Positions 1 to 8,876 are shown, counted from the first letter of the stretch. The stretch is 64,000 nucleotides of DNA from Eubacteriaceae bacterium (GCA_910575665.1 CAJTFB010000018.1:26485-90484); one strand, 5' to 3'. Program-made: numbers and translations. Notes: generated from the sequence alone by a model not told the origin.

Positions 1-636
1 TGGAATAACATATACAAGAAATCCCTGCATTCCAGTACGGGTGGTTCCATCTTCCCCAGTACTCTGGATCGTCATGGAAAACACTGCAATAAACACAACA
101 AGCAGAAGCAAAAGGGGCATGATCACTTTGGAAAAGGATTCAATTCCCTTATTCACCCCTCGGAAAACCACAACTGCTACCAACAGCAAAAACAAAACCA
201 TAAGAATGATCGGCTGTGCTGTACTAGTGATATATCCAGTAAAATATCCATCCTCTGCCGCTACCATCCCATCGCCTGTCACAAAAGCAAGAAAATACTT
301 GAGCACCCAGCCGCCGATCACACAGTAATAGGGCATAATGATAACCGGAACAAGGCTCGCCGCAACTCCCAATGGCTTCCATTTCTTACTCAGCTTCCCA
401 TAAGCGGTAAGCGGACTCTGTTTGGTCTTTCTGCCAATAGCGATCTCCGTCGTCAGCAGTGCAAATCCAAAGGTTACTGCCAAAACAAGATAAATCACCA
501 GAAACAAACCACCGCCATCCTTCGCCGCCAGATATGGAAACCTCCATATATTTCCTAATCCTACGGCACTTCCCGCCGCTGCCAGCACAAAACCAAGTGA
601 TCCTGAAAAGGAATTTCTCTTTGCTGTTTTTTTCAT
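1..636 (-). CDS. Sodium-dependent transporter, SNF/NSS family (partial, runs off the left edge)
   Basis: The ATG at 636-634 follows an AAAGGGG ribosome site. The visible ~212 residues begin MKKTAKRNS and contain the family hallmark of neurotransmitter:sodium symporters, GSAVGLGNIWRFPYL, in the first membrane helix; its unwound centre binds sodium and substrate in this family. At least four hydrophobic segments are visible before the gene leaves the window. Known for the family: sodium-coupled uptake of amino acids or related amines through a LeuT-fold 10-12 helix protein. The substrate cannot be told from this fragment. The gene is divergent from nothing; it follows the DUF262 gene on the same strand after ~140 bp. 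Confidence 0.9.
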   Translation of the reverse strand, partial: MKKTAKRNSFSGSLGFVLAAAGSAVGLGNIWRFPYLAAKDGGGLFLVIYLVLAVTFGFALLTTEIAIGRKTKQSPLTAYGKLSKKWKPLGVAASLVPVIIMPYYCVIGGWVLKYFLAFVTGDGMVAAEDGYFTGYITSTAQPIILMVLFLLLVAVVVFRGVNKGIESFSKVIMPLLLLLVVFIAVFSMTIQSTGEDGTTRTGMQGFLVYVIP

Positions 637-775
637 CTCTTTGTCCCCTTTAAAGTTTTTCCATATTATATCATCTTTCTTTCGCTGGGACAACTATAAA
701 AAAATCTTTTACCGGATAGGAAAAGAAAAAAATTTTGTTGTTAATTCATTTCCTTGCATTGCAATCCATTATTTT

Positions 776-2959
776 CTACCTCACAGCCTCATTATGTTCC
801 TGCACATACGCCAGCCTTTTTTCCTGTAAGGTCTCTATCTCTCCTTCTACCGCTGCCCACGCATATATTCGAATCGATTTCCAGCCGGTAACTTTGCAGC
901 CCCATTGGTTCAGCGTCATTTTTTCATTTTTGTATCGTACGTATTTTGCATCCAGCAATGTAGCCAACGAATCTTCCTGATCAACCGAACTTAATGTGAT
1001 ATATAGCCGGTCACCTGGTTTCACCATGTTAAACTCAATCAACTTGTCCATCTTAGGCAGCGACAAATCCATTTTCTTTCGACTTACTTTTTGGATACGA
1101 GTTAAATCTACCCCGGGCTGCGGTAAACATATGTCGAATAATTTATCTGCTAAATCATCACTTCTTCTTTGTATATCCCTATATGAATTGAAGAAAGAAT
1201 ACTCTCTTAACGAAATGGCAGTATTTTGTCTTACTGAATTTTTGTCTCTATAATAAATCCGCAGATTTCCTATCCGATTTAATATGTTTTGTGTAAATGT
1301 ATCATAATCCATCCCATCAATAACAATAATCTCTGGAAAATCATGACCCTCTTTTAACACTAAAGCATCTTTATCTTCATTTTTGTAGTATTTATACTGA
1401 GTTGAATCGGCGCCTGGGGTCTGTGGCAACAAATGATCCAGACTAAATGAATCCGTGAAAGAAGCTAATAAAGTATAGGCTTGATCATATGAAATGATCT
1501 CTTTGCCTTTATTAACAGAAGTCGACTCATATAACGCCAACAAGGTGATGGTAATCTTTCTGTTTTGTTCATACGCATCGAGCGAATTTATATCTGCTTT
1601 CAATTTTTCTGTCGTAATCCCCTGCTTTAAATATTCTGCAGCAATAGCATTCACAACGGTATCTTTCACTACTTTATTTTTAGCATATATTTCTGCCATA
1701 ATACCAGAAAACATGGTAATAGCATCTTTACTATCTCTGCTGCTGATCGTCAGAAACTTGATCATAAAACTTATTGTTTCAGATACAATCTCTATGACAT
1801 CTTCCTTTGAAAGTTTTCCTTCCTTATATTCAATTAATGTTCTAAGAAAAAGTGCTTTCGGGTGTTTGTATGATACATCTGCAAACACCTTAAAGAAAAA
1901 TCTAAATTTATTATTTTTCACAAGAGAATATGCTGTCTCAGTAGAGGAAAGCATATTATAGAACTCCACTTTTTCATACATATCATCAAGCAGCCTCTTA
2001 AACGCCTCATTCTCGGAATTGACCTTATAATATGGAAGCAAATCTCTTATACTAATCGTTTTAAAATTTTCAATCGTTATACTTTGTCTGTAAAAACACA
2101 AAAAGGCCTTTATAAAATTGTATAGATAATCGTAAAGATAATCATTTGTTTTCGTGATTAATTGTCCCCATTTATCTAAATATGTAGCATAAGATGCCTC
2201 GTCCAGTTTTGAAAAAATATACGTTTTTATCAAGTCGATCTGTTCAAGTTTTTTACCCTTACTATTGATTGATTCAAACATCGAAAATACTTTATTCTCC
2301 TTACAGTTCGCTTCAATTGCTATAAACTGAACATACTGAAGAATAAAATCGGCATAATCCAGTATCTCTGTTTTATTTGTACCGGTTACCTTCTCCCTGA
2401 GGCTCTGACAGATAAAAACAAAATTATTGATAATTCGTTTATCAAATTTTGAAGCACATTGATATTTGCTGCAATAATCCAATAGATTGTGAGGATTATC
2501 AAAGCCTGCATTAAGTAAGTCGGAAAAACATTTCTTTTCGATACTATTTAAGCTAATAACACATAAGTCCTTCTTATATTCTCTATTCACGACTTTCCAC
2601 AACGAACTCTTTACTGCATTCACAGTCAAATCCGTTTCTGGAATGCCATCACTTATTGCTAAAGAATATACAGCAAGCAAAATCATGGAAAATGTCGTGA
2701 TCCTCTGCTGTCCATCAATAATATCATATTTTAAAATCGTTCCATTTACCTTATTATCTTTTTCATATATTATAATATTCCCTGTGTAATATCCTTCTTC
2801 CTTTTCATCGGACTTATATGCCTCATGAATATCTTTTAACAAAACTTCTACCTGCTCCTTGTCCCATGAATATGGTCTTTGGTACACAGGAACCTGATAA
2901 ATCGCTTTAAACAAATTTTCTAAATTCCACATATGGGGTTCAAGTGTTTTTCTTGACAT
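776..2959 (-). CDS. DUF262/DUF1524 (GmrSD-like) protein, putative type IV restriction/defence nuclease
   Basis: A 727-residue protein. An upstream in-frame ATG exists at 3004, but the ATG at 2959 has GGAGG six bases upstream and gives MSRKTLEPHMWN, so I use it. The N-terminal ~250 residues carry the ParB/Srx-like DUF262 motifs QRPYSW and DGQQRITT, which are the nucleotide-hydrolysis motifs in GmrS and BrxU. Around residue ~510 comes DHLLPQ, followed later by NRIGNLRI, the DUF1524 His-Me-finger nuclease signature. The last ~80 residues (…LNQWGCKVTGWKSI…) resemble a small C-terminal DNA-recognition module of RAMA/DUF4357 type. Known relatives cut modified phage DNA. The gene is visibly more AT-rich than its neighbours and stands alone next to a toxin-antitoxin locus, which suggests horizontal transfer. 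Confidence 0.82.
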   Translation of the reverse strand: MSRKTLEPHMWNLENLFKAIYQVPVYQRPYSWDKEQVEVLLKDIHEAYKSDEKEEGYYTGNIIIYEKDNKVNGTILKYDIIDGQQRITTFSMILLAVYSLAISDGIPETDLTVNAVKSSLWKVVNREYKKDLCVISLNSIEKKCFSDLLNAGFDNPHNLLDYCSKYQCASKFDKRIINNFVFICQSLREKVTGTNKTEILDYADFILQYVQFIAIEANCKENKVFSMFESINSKGKKLEQIDLIKTYIFSKLDEASYATYLDKWGQLITKTNDYLYDYLYNFIKAFLCFYRQSITIENFKTISIRDLLPYYKVNSENEAFKRLLDDMYEKVEFYNMLSSTETAYSLVKNNKFRFFFKVFADVSYKHPKALFLRTLIEYKEGKLSKEDVIEIVSETISFMIKFLTISSRDSKDAITMFSGIMAEIYAKNKVVKDTVVNAIAAEYLKQGITTEKLKADINSLDAYEQNRKITITLLALYESTSVNKGKEIISYDQAYTLLASFTDSFSLDHLLPQTPGADSTQYKYYKNEDKDALVLKEGHDFPEIIVIDGMDYDTFTQNILNRIGNLRIYYRDKNSVRQNTAISLREYSFFNSYRDIQRRSDDLADKLFDICLPQPGVDLTRIQKVSRKKMDLSLPKMDKLIEFNMVKPGDRLYITLSSVDQEDSLATLLDAKYVRYKNEKMTLNQWGCKVTGWKSIRIYAWAAVEGEIETLQEKRLAYVQEHNEAVR

Positions 2960-3124
2960 TCTTTTCCTCCATTTTGCTGTCAAACTATTTAGCATTATAC
3001 TCAAAATGTTTCTTACGCAGCAGACTATTTACTAATTCTGCAAACTCTCTTAAATCTACTATCATTCCAATTATTACACCAGCATAAAAATATCTTTTGA
3101 TACTGTACAGAATCAAAAATTAAA

Positions 3125-3153
3125 TTGTCATAAAAGAAAGAGTATGATAGAAT
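3125..3153 (+). promoter_or_regulatory. SigA-type promoter of the small toxin gene
   Basis: -35 TTGTCA (3125-3130), a 17-bp spacer and -10 TAGAAT (3148-3153). The predicted start is near 3160, so the transcript would begin at the GGAACAATCG arm of the inverted repeat discussed with the toxin. Confidence 0.6.
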
Positions 3154-3221
3154 AGCAAAGAGGAACAATCGTGTTGCAGGGTGGCGTTGACCTCTATTCT
3201 ATATAGAATGGGGGTGATGCT

Positions 3222-3317
3222 ATGAAAAATCAGAATAACTTTGATTTTAAGGATTTATTGACTTTCGGTATATTCCTTTTAGCATTGCTTACATTCGTTT
3301 TCACGTTTTGTAAGTAG
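3222..3317 (+). CDS. 31-aa hydrophobic peptide, putative type I (Hol_Tox-like) toxin
   Basis: An ATG at 3222 with a GGGGGTGAT ribosome site (3210-3217) opens a 31-codon frame. It encodes a short charged N-terminus (MKNQNNFDFKD), one hydrophobic helix (LLTFGIFLLALLTFVFTF) and CK at the end. This is the layout of Gram-positive membrane-acting type I toxins annotated as putative holin-like toxins (TxpA/BsrG/Fst-like). The reading frame lies between a strong plus-strand promoter (3125-3153) and a convergent minus-strand small RNA (3327-3420). A 14-bp palindrome (3196-3209) abuts the ribosome site and could hide it. Family membership is inferred from size, hydrophobicity and locus design; it is too short for certainty. 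Confidence 0.65.
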   Translation: MKNQNNFDFKDLLTFGIFLLALLTFVFTFCK

Positions 3318-3326
3318 CTATACATA

Positions 3327-3420
3327 GAAAAACCACCCCAAAACTTTGACCGAGTGGCAGGGTGGAATTTCTACTTTACTATTAGGTCAACCCACCTTGT
3401 GGGCGGTTGTTCCTTCTTGT
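3327..3420 (-). ncRNA. Candidate antitoxin small RNA (convergent, overlaps the 3' end of the toxin mRNA)
   Basis: The minus-strand promoter has TTGAAA (3455-3450), a 17-bp spacer and TATATT (3432-3427), predicting a start near 3420. About 95 nt further on there is an intrinsic terminator: CCACCC/GGGTGG arms (3360-3365 and 3333-3338) followed by TTTTTC. The RNA would be complementary to the 3' untranslated part of the toxin transcript, as in TxpA/RatA. Its 5' end (GGAACAACCG…GGTTGACCT) is also nearly the same sequence as the 5' end of the toxin mRNA (GGAACAATCG…GTTGACCT), so the locus is flanked by an inverted repeat. No open frame of note lies in it. Confidence 0.6.
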
Positions 3421-3426
3421 AACTCT

Positions 3427-3455
3427 AATATAGCACATCTAAATTACCTTTTCAA
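3427..3455 (-). promoter_or_regulatory. Promoter of the candidate antitoxin RNA
   Basis: TTGAAA and TATATT separated by exactly 17 bp, reading on the minus strand. Confidence 0.6.
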
Positions 3456-3604
3456 GTGTAAATTAGCATTGCAATAAAACATAAAGTAACTGTACCGTCC
3501 GCAAGGTCATTACACACAAGCATATAAAAAAATTCGTTTACGCCTGCACCTTTCCGAACATATACCATCTGCACTTTTTACCACAATTTCAGAAACTCAA
3601 ACAT

Positions 3605-3641
3605 AAAGAAACCCTTGAAAATACTGGACTTTCAAGGGTTC
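3605..3641 (-). terminator. Terminator of the rplM-rpsI operon
   Basis: Inverted repeat AACCCTTGAAAA (from 3609) and TTTCAAGGGTT (to 3640), followed on the minus strand by a T-rich stretch. It lies just downstream of the rpsI stop. Confidence 0.75.
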
Positions 3642-3667
3642 TATAAAATCTCTTATTCTGCTTGTAA

Positions 3668-4060
3668 TTATCGCTTACTAAACTGTGGAGCTCTACGTGC
3701 CTTCTTGAGACCGTATTTCTTACGCTCTTTCATACGAGGATCACGAGTGAGGTAACCAGCTTTTTTCAAAGTAGGTCTCAGGTCAAGATCGTATCTGTTC
3801 AATGCTCTTGCGATGCCGTGACGGATCGCACCAGCCTGACCTGTGAAACCACCGCCCTTAACATTTACAAGTACATCGAACTTATCTGCCATGTTTGTAG
3901 CTTCCAGTGGCTGACGAACGATGATCTTCAATGTCTCAAGGCCAAAATAATCGTCCATATCCTTTTTATTGATCGTAACTTTGCCGCTTCCTGGCATCAG
4001 GTAAACGCGGGCAACACTTGATTTTCTTCTTCCTGTTCCGTAATATCTTTCACTAGCCAA
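3668..4060 (-). CDS. rpsI: 30S ribosomal protein S9
   Basis: A 130-residue protein matching S9 throughout: [14 protein letters not shown] at the N-terminus, the [10 protein letters not shown] segment in the middle, and a basic C-terminal tail ending PQFSKR. In this family the tail reaches the P-site tRNA. The start codon is TTG at 4060-4058, with GGAGG eight bases upstream. The gene is 22 bp downstream of rplM and is co-transcribed with it, the usual bacterial pairing. A terminator follows at 3605-3641. Confidence 0.97.
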   Translation of the reverse strand: MASERYYGTGRRKSSVARVYLMPGSGKVTINKKDMDDYFGLETLKIIVRQPLEATNMADKFDVLVNVKGGGFTGQAGAIRHGIARALNRYDLDLRPTLKKAGYLTRDPRMKERKKYGLKKARRAPQFSKR

Positions 4061-4082
4061 TGTTATTTCCTCCTTTCAACCA

Positions 4083-4511
4083 TTAAATATCCAGTGCTTC
4101 TGGCTTCTGTGCAGCATGCTTGTGCTCTGGTCCTGCATAGACAAACAGCTTCTTGAGCATCTGTCTTCCCAAAGGTCCCTTTGGCAACATTCCTTTTACT
4201 GCATGAGTCATAACATACTCTGGCTTCTTAATTAACATATCTTTTAAAGCAGTCTCTTTCATTCCGCCCACATAATCGGAGTGATGATAGTAGATCTTCT
4301 GATTCAGCTTCTTTCCGGTTGTAACAACCTTCTCAGCATTTACCACGATCACATAATCACCGGTATCGATGTGCGGTGTATAAATAGGCTTTTTCTTGCC
4401 TCTTAAAATATTTGCAATCTCAGATGCGAGACGGCCCAGGGTCTTTCCCTCTGCGTCTACGACATACCATTTTCTTTCCACATCGGATGGACTTGCCATA
4501 TAACTTTTCAT
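4083..4511 (-). CDS. rplM: 50S ribosomal protein L13
   Basis: A 142-residue protein with typical L13 features: [16 protein letters not shown] near the N-terminus, the [16 protein letters not shown] core, and [20 protein letters not shown] near the C-terminus. L13 is an early-assembly protein of the large subunit. The ATG at 4511 has TAGGAGG upstream. The gene heads the rplM-rpsI operon and has its own strong promoter (4698-4726) and a ~180-nt leader that may be an L13-type autoregulatory leader. Confidence 0.97.
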   Translation of the reverse strand: MKSYMASPSDVERKWYVVDAEGKTLGRLASEIANILRGKKKPIYTPHIDTGDYVIVVNAEKVVTTGKKLNQKIYYHHSDYVGGMKETALKDMLIKKPEYVMTHAVKGMLPKGPLGRQMLKKLFVYAGPEHKHAAQKPEALDI

Positions 4512-4691
4512 CCTGGAAACCTCCTAAATATTCATTTACTCTCTTTGTATCAAATAAACTGTTAAAAATGTGTTTTCTTATGAAGATCCCTCTGCAATGT
4601 CCGGAACAGACGATCTCACTGAAAAATACCCATTCACGCTATATGCCGGGGCAGGCACACGGAGAAGGCTTATGTATTTTTCATGTCACAG
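4512..4691 (-). promoter_or_regulatory. Long 5' leader of rplM (possible L13 leader RNA)
   Basis: Transcription predicted from the promoter at 4698-4726 leaves ~180 nt before the rplM ATG with no open frame. In Firmicutes a structured L13 leader that binds L13 is known (Rfam L13_leader). I did not fold this sequence or compare it to the family; the assignment rests on position and length. Confidence 0.4.
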
Positions 4692-4697
4692 TATCAT

Positions 4698-4726
4698 ATT
4701 ATATTATAATTTCAGACCAATGTCAA
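4698..4726 (-). promoter_or_regulatory. Consensus SigA promoter of rplM-rpsI
   Basis: TTGACA (4726-4721), a 17-bp spacer and TATAAT (4703-4698): a perfect vegetative promoter. The -35 box and part of the spacer lie inside the last codons of the upstream amidohydrolase gene. Confidence 0.85.
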
Positions 4727-5554
4727 CAGTTTTCTGGCATTCTCTCCCAGGATCTGCGTCTTTTCTTCGGGGTTCAGGCTGCATTTCTGAATCCATTCCA
4801 GATTTTCCTTCTGACTGCTCCAGGGCGTATCAGATCCAAACAAAACCCGATCAACTCCGTGTAGACGCACCAATTCTGTAAACTGGTTGTCATCCAGCAT
4901 CTTTCCATAGACGCCGCGGTTCTCTACACTCACAGTACCAGTTAGGGAAAATGCGGTATCCATAAATACCGGAGCACCGCAGATATATCTTTTTACCTCC
5001 GTCCACATCTGCCAGCCCCCCATATGGGCAAGGATCAGATGGCTGCACTCCATCTCTTCCAGCACATGCAAGATCCTCTTCACATCACAGTGTATATGAT
5101 CAGGATAAACTTCATCCATCCCAGCATGTACCAGCACTAAAAGCCCCTCCTCTGCCGCCGCATCCAGAATCCTCAGATAGCGGATATCGTCAAAATAGGT
5201 TTCTTGATAGTCTGGATGAATCTTAATTCCCCTGAGACCACTATTGCAGATTCCCCGCATCACCATTTTAAGTTCCGCGGTATCTGGATGAACCGCTGCG
5301 AAAGAAACCAATCCTCGGCTTCCATATTCCTCCATCCAGCGGATCGCCTGGGCATTGAGTTTTCCCACTTGACCAGGATTGGTGGCCACCGGAAGAAAAA
5401 CAGAATGGTCCACTCCGTTTTTTTCCATCTCCTCCACCAGGGCTTCCGGAGTTCCCAGGTTTTCCACCTGACTCCCCGATACACTCTCCATCCGTTCCTT
5501 CACCTTTTTTGCAATCCTCTCTGGATATGCGTGCGCATGAATATCAATTATCAT
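4712..5554 (-). CDS. Amidohydrolase-family metal-dependent hydrolase (TIM barrel)
   Basis: A 280-residue protein using the ATG at 5554, which has AGGAG eight bases upstream (a longer frame reaches 5581). It begins MIIDIHAHAYPE, giving the HxH metal motif at the first barrel strand. Further metal ligands are likely in GIKIHPDYQ, LVLVHAGMDE, LILAHMGG and FGSDTPW, the Asp of the last strand. This matches the amidohydrolase_2/ACMSD-like superfamily; the substrate is unknown. It overlaps truA by 11 bp and so sits at the end of the ecf-truA operon, inserted into an otherwise conserved truA-rplM-rpsI order. Confidence 0.85.
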   Translation of the reverse strand: MIIDIHAHAYPERIAKKVKERMESVSGSQVENLGTPEALVEEMEKNGVDHSVFLPVATNPGQVGKLNAQAIRWMEEYGSRGLVSFAAVHPDTAELKMVMRGICNSGLRGIKIHPDYQETYFDDIRYLRILDAAAEEGLLVLVHAGMDEVYPDHIHCDVKRILHVLEEMECSHLILAHMGGWQMWTEVKRYICGAPVFMDTAFSLTGTVSVENRGVYGKMLDDNQFTELVRLHGVDRVLFGSDTPWSSQKENLEWIQKCSLNPEEKTQILGENARKLLTLV

Positions 5555-6308
5555 CCCTATACTCCTGTCTGTTCTCCTCATATTCGATCTGTATCAGCCT
5601 CAATCCACGTGCCGGCGCCGTCGGCCCTGCCTGGCTCCGGTCTGCCTGTCTGAGCGCCTGGCAGACAGTTTCCGGCTCCCTTCTTCCCATCCCTATTTCG
5701 ATCAGCGTCCCAGCGATGATCCGCACCATGTTATATAAAAAGCCGTTTCCTGTAATGCGGATGCAGATGTCTTCATCCTCCTGAACGATCTGGAGATCAT
5801 AAATCGTTCTCACTGTAGTCCTGACCTGGCTGCCAGCGGAACAGAACCCAGCAAAATCATGTTCACCACAAAAATATTTAGCTGTCTCTTTCATCCTTTC
5901 CACATTTAAGGGAATGTATACAAAATGAGAATACAGCCTTTTGACAGGCTGCTGTATTTCTGCATTGGTGATCCGATATTCATAGGTTTTCCGGCTGGCA
6001 CAATACCGTGGATGGAAGGATTGAGGTACCTCCTCCGAACGCATAACCCGGATATCCTCAGGAAGGCGCTGGTTGACCGCTATGGCAATCTTTTCCGCGG
6101 GAATTCTGGTATTTGTGTCAAACACCGCTACATTTCCCAGGGCATGTACTCCCGCATCTGTCCTGCTGGCTCCTGTCAATTCTGTCTCTTCTCCCAAAAG
6201 TTCACGAAGGGCCTTCGTAAGCACCTCTTCTACAGAAAGTGCATTGTTTTGAATCTGCCACCCATGATAGTTGGTTCCATCATAGGCCACGGTCAATTTT
6301 ACTCTCAT
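5544..6308 (-). CDS. truA: tRNA pseudouridine synthase A
   Basis: A 254-residue protein starting at 6308 (GGAGGAAGG upstream), not at the longer in-frame start at 6458. It begins MRVKLTVAYDGTNYHGWQ, and the catalytic aspartate lies in GASRTDAGVHALGN. TruA converts uridines 38-40 of the tRNA anticodon arm to pseudouridine. FLYNMVRIIAGTLIEIG near the C-terminus is also characteristic. The gene is 17 bp downstream of ecfT, matching the widespread Firmicutes order ecfA-ecfA-ecfT-truA. Confidence 0.97.
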   Translation of the reverse strand: MRVKLTVAYDGTNYHGWQIQNNALSVEEVLTKALRELLGEETELTGASRTDAGVHALGNVAVFDTNTRIPAEKIAIAVNQRLPEDIRVMRSEEVPQSFHPRYCASRKTYEYRITNAEIQQPVKRLYSHFVYIPLNVERMKETAKYFCGEHDFAGFCSAGSQVRTTVRTIYDLQIVQEDEDICIRITGNGFLYNMVRIIAGTLIEIGMGRREPETVCQALRQADRSQAGPTAPARGLRLIQIEYEENRQEYRDDN

Positions 6309-6325
6309 ACCTTCCTCCATTCGGA

Positions 6326-7132
6326 TCAAAATGGCACAAAATGATCTACCGTAAGCAAAACTGCCACGTATAGAACACAGAGCGCATAGGTCATAACATC
6401 CCTGCGCCGGTACGCCAGCGGCTTCATTTTCGTCCTTCCCTCCCCGCCACGATAACATCTTGCCTCCATGGCCAGCGCCAGATCATAGGCGCGCCTTGTA
6501 GATGAAACCAGCAGGGGCACGAGAATCGACACCATCGCCCGGAGTCTCTGAAATAATGTTCCCTCTTCAAAATCCGCCCCCCTGGCACTCTGTGCCCGGA
6601 TGATCCGGTTTGCCTCTTCCAAAAGGATCGGTATAAAGCGCAGGGCAAGAGACATCATCATCGCCAGATCGTGCACTGGCACTCCCAGTCTCCCCAGTGG
6701 CTTTAAAAGACTCTCGATGCCATCCGTCAGTTTATTGGGTGTGGTGGTATAGGTCAGCAACGACGAGCCGACAACAAGATACATAAGCCGGAGTACCATA
6801 AAAGCGCCCTTTCTCAGTCCTTGCCAGGAAATCGAGATAAATTTCCATTCAAAGAAAACCTCACCGGGTGTAAAAAACACATTAAAAAATGCAGTAAAGC
6901 AGATCAGGAACATGACCGGTTTCAGTCCTTTCATCATAAATGAGAAGGGTACCCTGCTCATAACCACTGCTGCCACGATAAACACGGTCACCACAAGATA
7001 GCCGGCAAAGCCGCGAAATAAAAATAAAGAAATGAGATAAATAAAAACAGCCACGATCTTTACCCGTGGATCCAGTGTATGTATTTTTGACTCAACCGGA
7101 TAATATTGTCCGATGGTAATATCTCTCAGCAT
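6326..7132 (-). CDS. ecfT: Energy-coupling factor transporter transmembrane protein EcfT
   Basis: A 268-residue polytopic membrane protein with several hydrophobic helices and the two cytoplasmic coupling motifs carrying Ala-Arg-Gly-like triplets (AQSARGADFEEG; ALAMEARCYRGG). In this family those helices dock into the grooves of EcfA1/EcfA2. It is the shared scaffold to which vitamin-binding S components attach; no S component is encoded in this window. It lies 9 bp after ecfA2 and 17 bp before truA. Confidence 0.95.
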   Translation of the reverse strand: MLRDITIGQYYPVESKIHTLDPRVKIVAVFIYLISLFLFRGFAGYLVVTVFIVAAVVMSRVPFSFMMKGLKPVMFLICFTAFFNVFFTPGEVFFEWKFISISWQGLRKGAFMVLRLMYLVVGSSLLTYTTTPNKLTDGIESLLKPLGRLGVPVHDLAMMMSLALRFIPILLEEANRIIRAQSARGADFEEGTLFQRLRAMVSILVPLLVSSTRRAYDLALAMEARCYRGGEGRTKMKPLAYRRRDVMTYALCVLYVAVLLTVDHFVPF

Positions 7133-7141
7133 AATCTCAGA

Positions 7142-8005
7142 TTAATTCCTTTCTTTTCTACTTCTGTAGGCTCTGTGCAATGCATCTACTGCCTGCTCCA
7201 CATTTATGGCATTATGGGGAAGGCTTATTCCCCTTGCCGCCAGCCCCTCCATCACATAGGTTACCTGGGGCGCCTGTAACCCGATGCGCTCCAGATCTTT
7301 GTAATGGGAAAAGACCTCCTCTGGAGTTCCGTCATATGCCACCGTTCCGCCGTTCATCACCACCAGCCGTTTTGCATATTTTCCCATATCCTCCATGCTG
7401 TGGGACACGACAATTACCGTGATCTTCCGTTCCTCATGCAGCCTCTGGATCAGTTCCAGTATTTCATCCCTCCCCTTCGGGTCCAGCCCCGCCGTGGGTT
7501 CATCCAGGATCAGTACTTCCGGCTGCATGGCCAGTACCCCGGCAATAGCCACTCTCCGCTTTTGTCCGCCAGACAGCTCCAGTGGTGACACATCCAGAAG
7601 TTCATCTGGTATCCCTACCTGCTTTAATGCCTCAAAGGCATTCATGTCCACTTCCAATGATTCCATACCGATATTTTTCGGCCCAAAACGAACATCTTCT
7701 ATCACAGAACTTTCAAACAACTGCTGCTCCGGATACTGAAATACGATAGATACCTTGGAGCGCAGCTTCTTTTTTGAAAAATCCTTATCGTTGATATCTT
7801 GTCCATTATAATATACCCCGCCAGAGACAGGTTTTAAGAGACCATTCATATGTTGGATGAGGGTAGATTTGCCGGACCCTGTATGTCCAATGAGTCCAAT
7901 AAATTCTCCGTCTTCGATCTTCAAAGTGACATTGTATAAGGCCACTTTCTCAAATGCTGTCCCTTTTCCATAGATGTATTCTACCTCATTTAGTAAAATA
8001 GACAT
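7142..8005 (-). CDS. ecfA2: Energy-coupling factor transporter ATPase EcfA2
   Basis: A 287-residue ABC ATPase from the ATG at 8005 (GAGGAAATT upstream); the longer frame to 8071 overlaps ecfA1 and is not used. Walker A GHTGSGKST, Q-loop QYPEQQLF, signature LSGGQKRR, Walker B VLILDEPTAGLD and the H-loop VVSHSMED are intact. It pairs with EcfA1 to power ECF vitamin and metal import. Confidence 0.96.
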   Translation of the reverse strand: MSILLNEVEYIYGKGTAFEKVALYNVTLKIEDGEFIGLIGHTGSGKSTLIQHMNGLLKPVSGGVYYNGQDINDKDFSKKKLRSKVSIVFQYPEQQLFESSVIEDVRFGPKNIGMESLEVDMNAFEALKQVGIPDELLDVSPLELSGGQKRRVAIAGVLAMQPEVLILDEPTAGLDPKGRDEILELIQRLHEERKITVIVVSHSMEDMGKYAKRLVVMNGGTVAYDGTPEEVFSHYKDLERIGLQAPQVTYVMEGLAARGISLPHNAINVEQAVDALHRAYRSRKERN

Positions 8006-8018
8006 AATTTCCTCATTT

Positions 8019-8876
8019 CTATTCCGCGCCCACGAAACACCTCGCTGCCGCTTCCACAAATTCTTCGACATTGATCACATCCGCTGGTATATTCATCCCC
8101 CGCTTCCTCAGTTCCGACGCCAGTTCTGTCACCTGGGGCACATCCAGATGCCAGCTTTTGAGCTGGTCCGCCTGAGCAAATACCTCCCTGGGAGTTCCCT
8201 CCATTACCAGCTTCCCCTCATTCATCACGAGAATACGGTCTGCCTGGGCCGCCTCGTCCATATAATGGGTGATCCATAGGATCGTAATCCCCTCTTTCTC
8301 ATTTAATTCCCGGACCGCCCTTAATACCTCCCTGCGTCCCACCGGATCTAACATCGCTGTAGACTCATCGAACACGATACACTTTGGCCTCATAGCAAGC
8401 ACACCGGCGATGGCCACCTTCTGTTTTTGGCCGCCAGACAGATTATTGGGAGACTCTTTGCGGCATTTTAACATTCCTACCTTTTTCAGAGAATCTTCTA
8501 CCCGTTCCCAGATCTCCTCTGTGGGCACTCCAAGATTCTCTGGTCCAAAACCAACATCCTCTTCTACTACATTGTGCACGATCTGATTGTCTGGATTCTG
8601 GAAAACCATCCCTGCCCGCTGTCTGATCTCCCACATCATATTCTTGTCGGAGGTGTCGATACCATCCACATAAACTGTTCCCTCCCCGGGAAGAAGAATG
8701 GCATTGATATGCTTAGCCAGTGTGGATTTGCCAGAACCATTGTGCCCCAGAACCGCCACAAATTCCCCTTTCTTCACCTGGAAGGACAGATGATCCACCG
8801 CCAGTTCTACACCGATGACCTCGTCCTTTTCATCCCTGCGTATATATTCAAATACAAGATCCTTCACTTTTATCAA
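8019..8876 (-). CDS. ecfA1: Energy-coupling factor transporter ATPase EcfA1
   Basis: A 285-residue ABC ATPase: Walker [11 protein letters not shown]-loop FQNPDNQIV, signature NLSGGQKQK, Walker [13 protein letters not shown] and H-loop WITHYMDE. The start codon appears to be TTG at 8876-8874 (TTG ATA AAA GTG), with AGGATGG about ten bases upstream; no better ATG exists near the conserved N-terminus. It is the first gene of the ecfA1-ecfA2-ecfT-truA-amidohydrolase operon and follows the promoter at 8945-8973. Confidence 0.95.
   Translation of the reverse strand: MIKVKDLVFEYIRRDEKDEVIGVELAVDHLSFQVKKGEFVAVLGHNGSGKSTLAKHINAILLPGEGTVYVDGIDTSDKNMMWEIRQRAGMVFQNPDNQIVHNVVEEDVGFGPENLGVPTEEIWERVEDSLKKVGMLKCRKESPNNLSGGQKQKVAIAGVLAMRPKCIVFDESTAMLDPVGRREVLRAVRELNEKEGITILWITHYMDEAAQADRILVMNEGKLVMEGTPREVFAQADQLKSWHLDVPQVTELASELRKRGMNIPADVINVEEFVEAAARCFVGAE

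Noticed and set aside
2960..3004. Longer N-terminus for the DUF262 protein
   Set aside because: The ATG at 2959 has GGAGG at correct distance; the upstream ATG has none.
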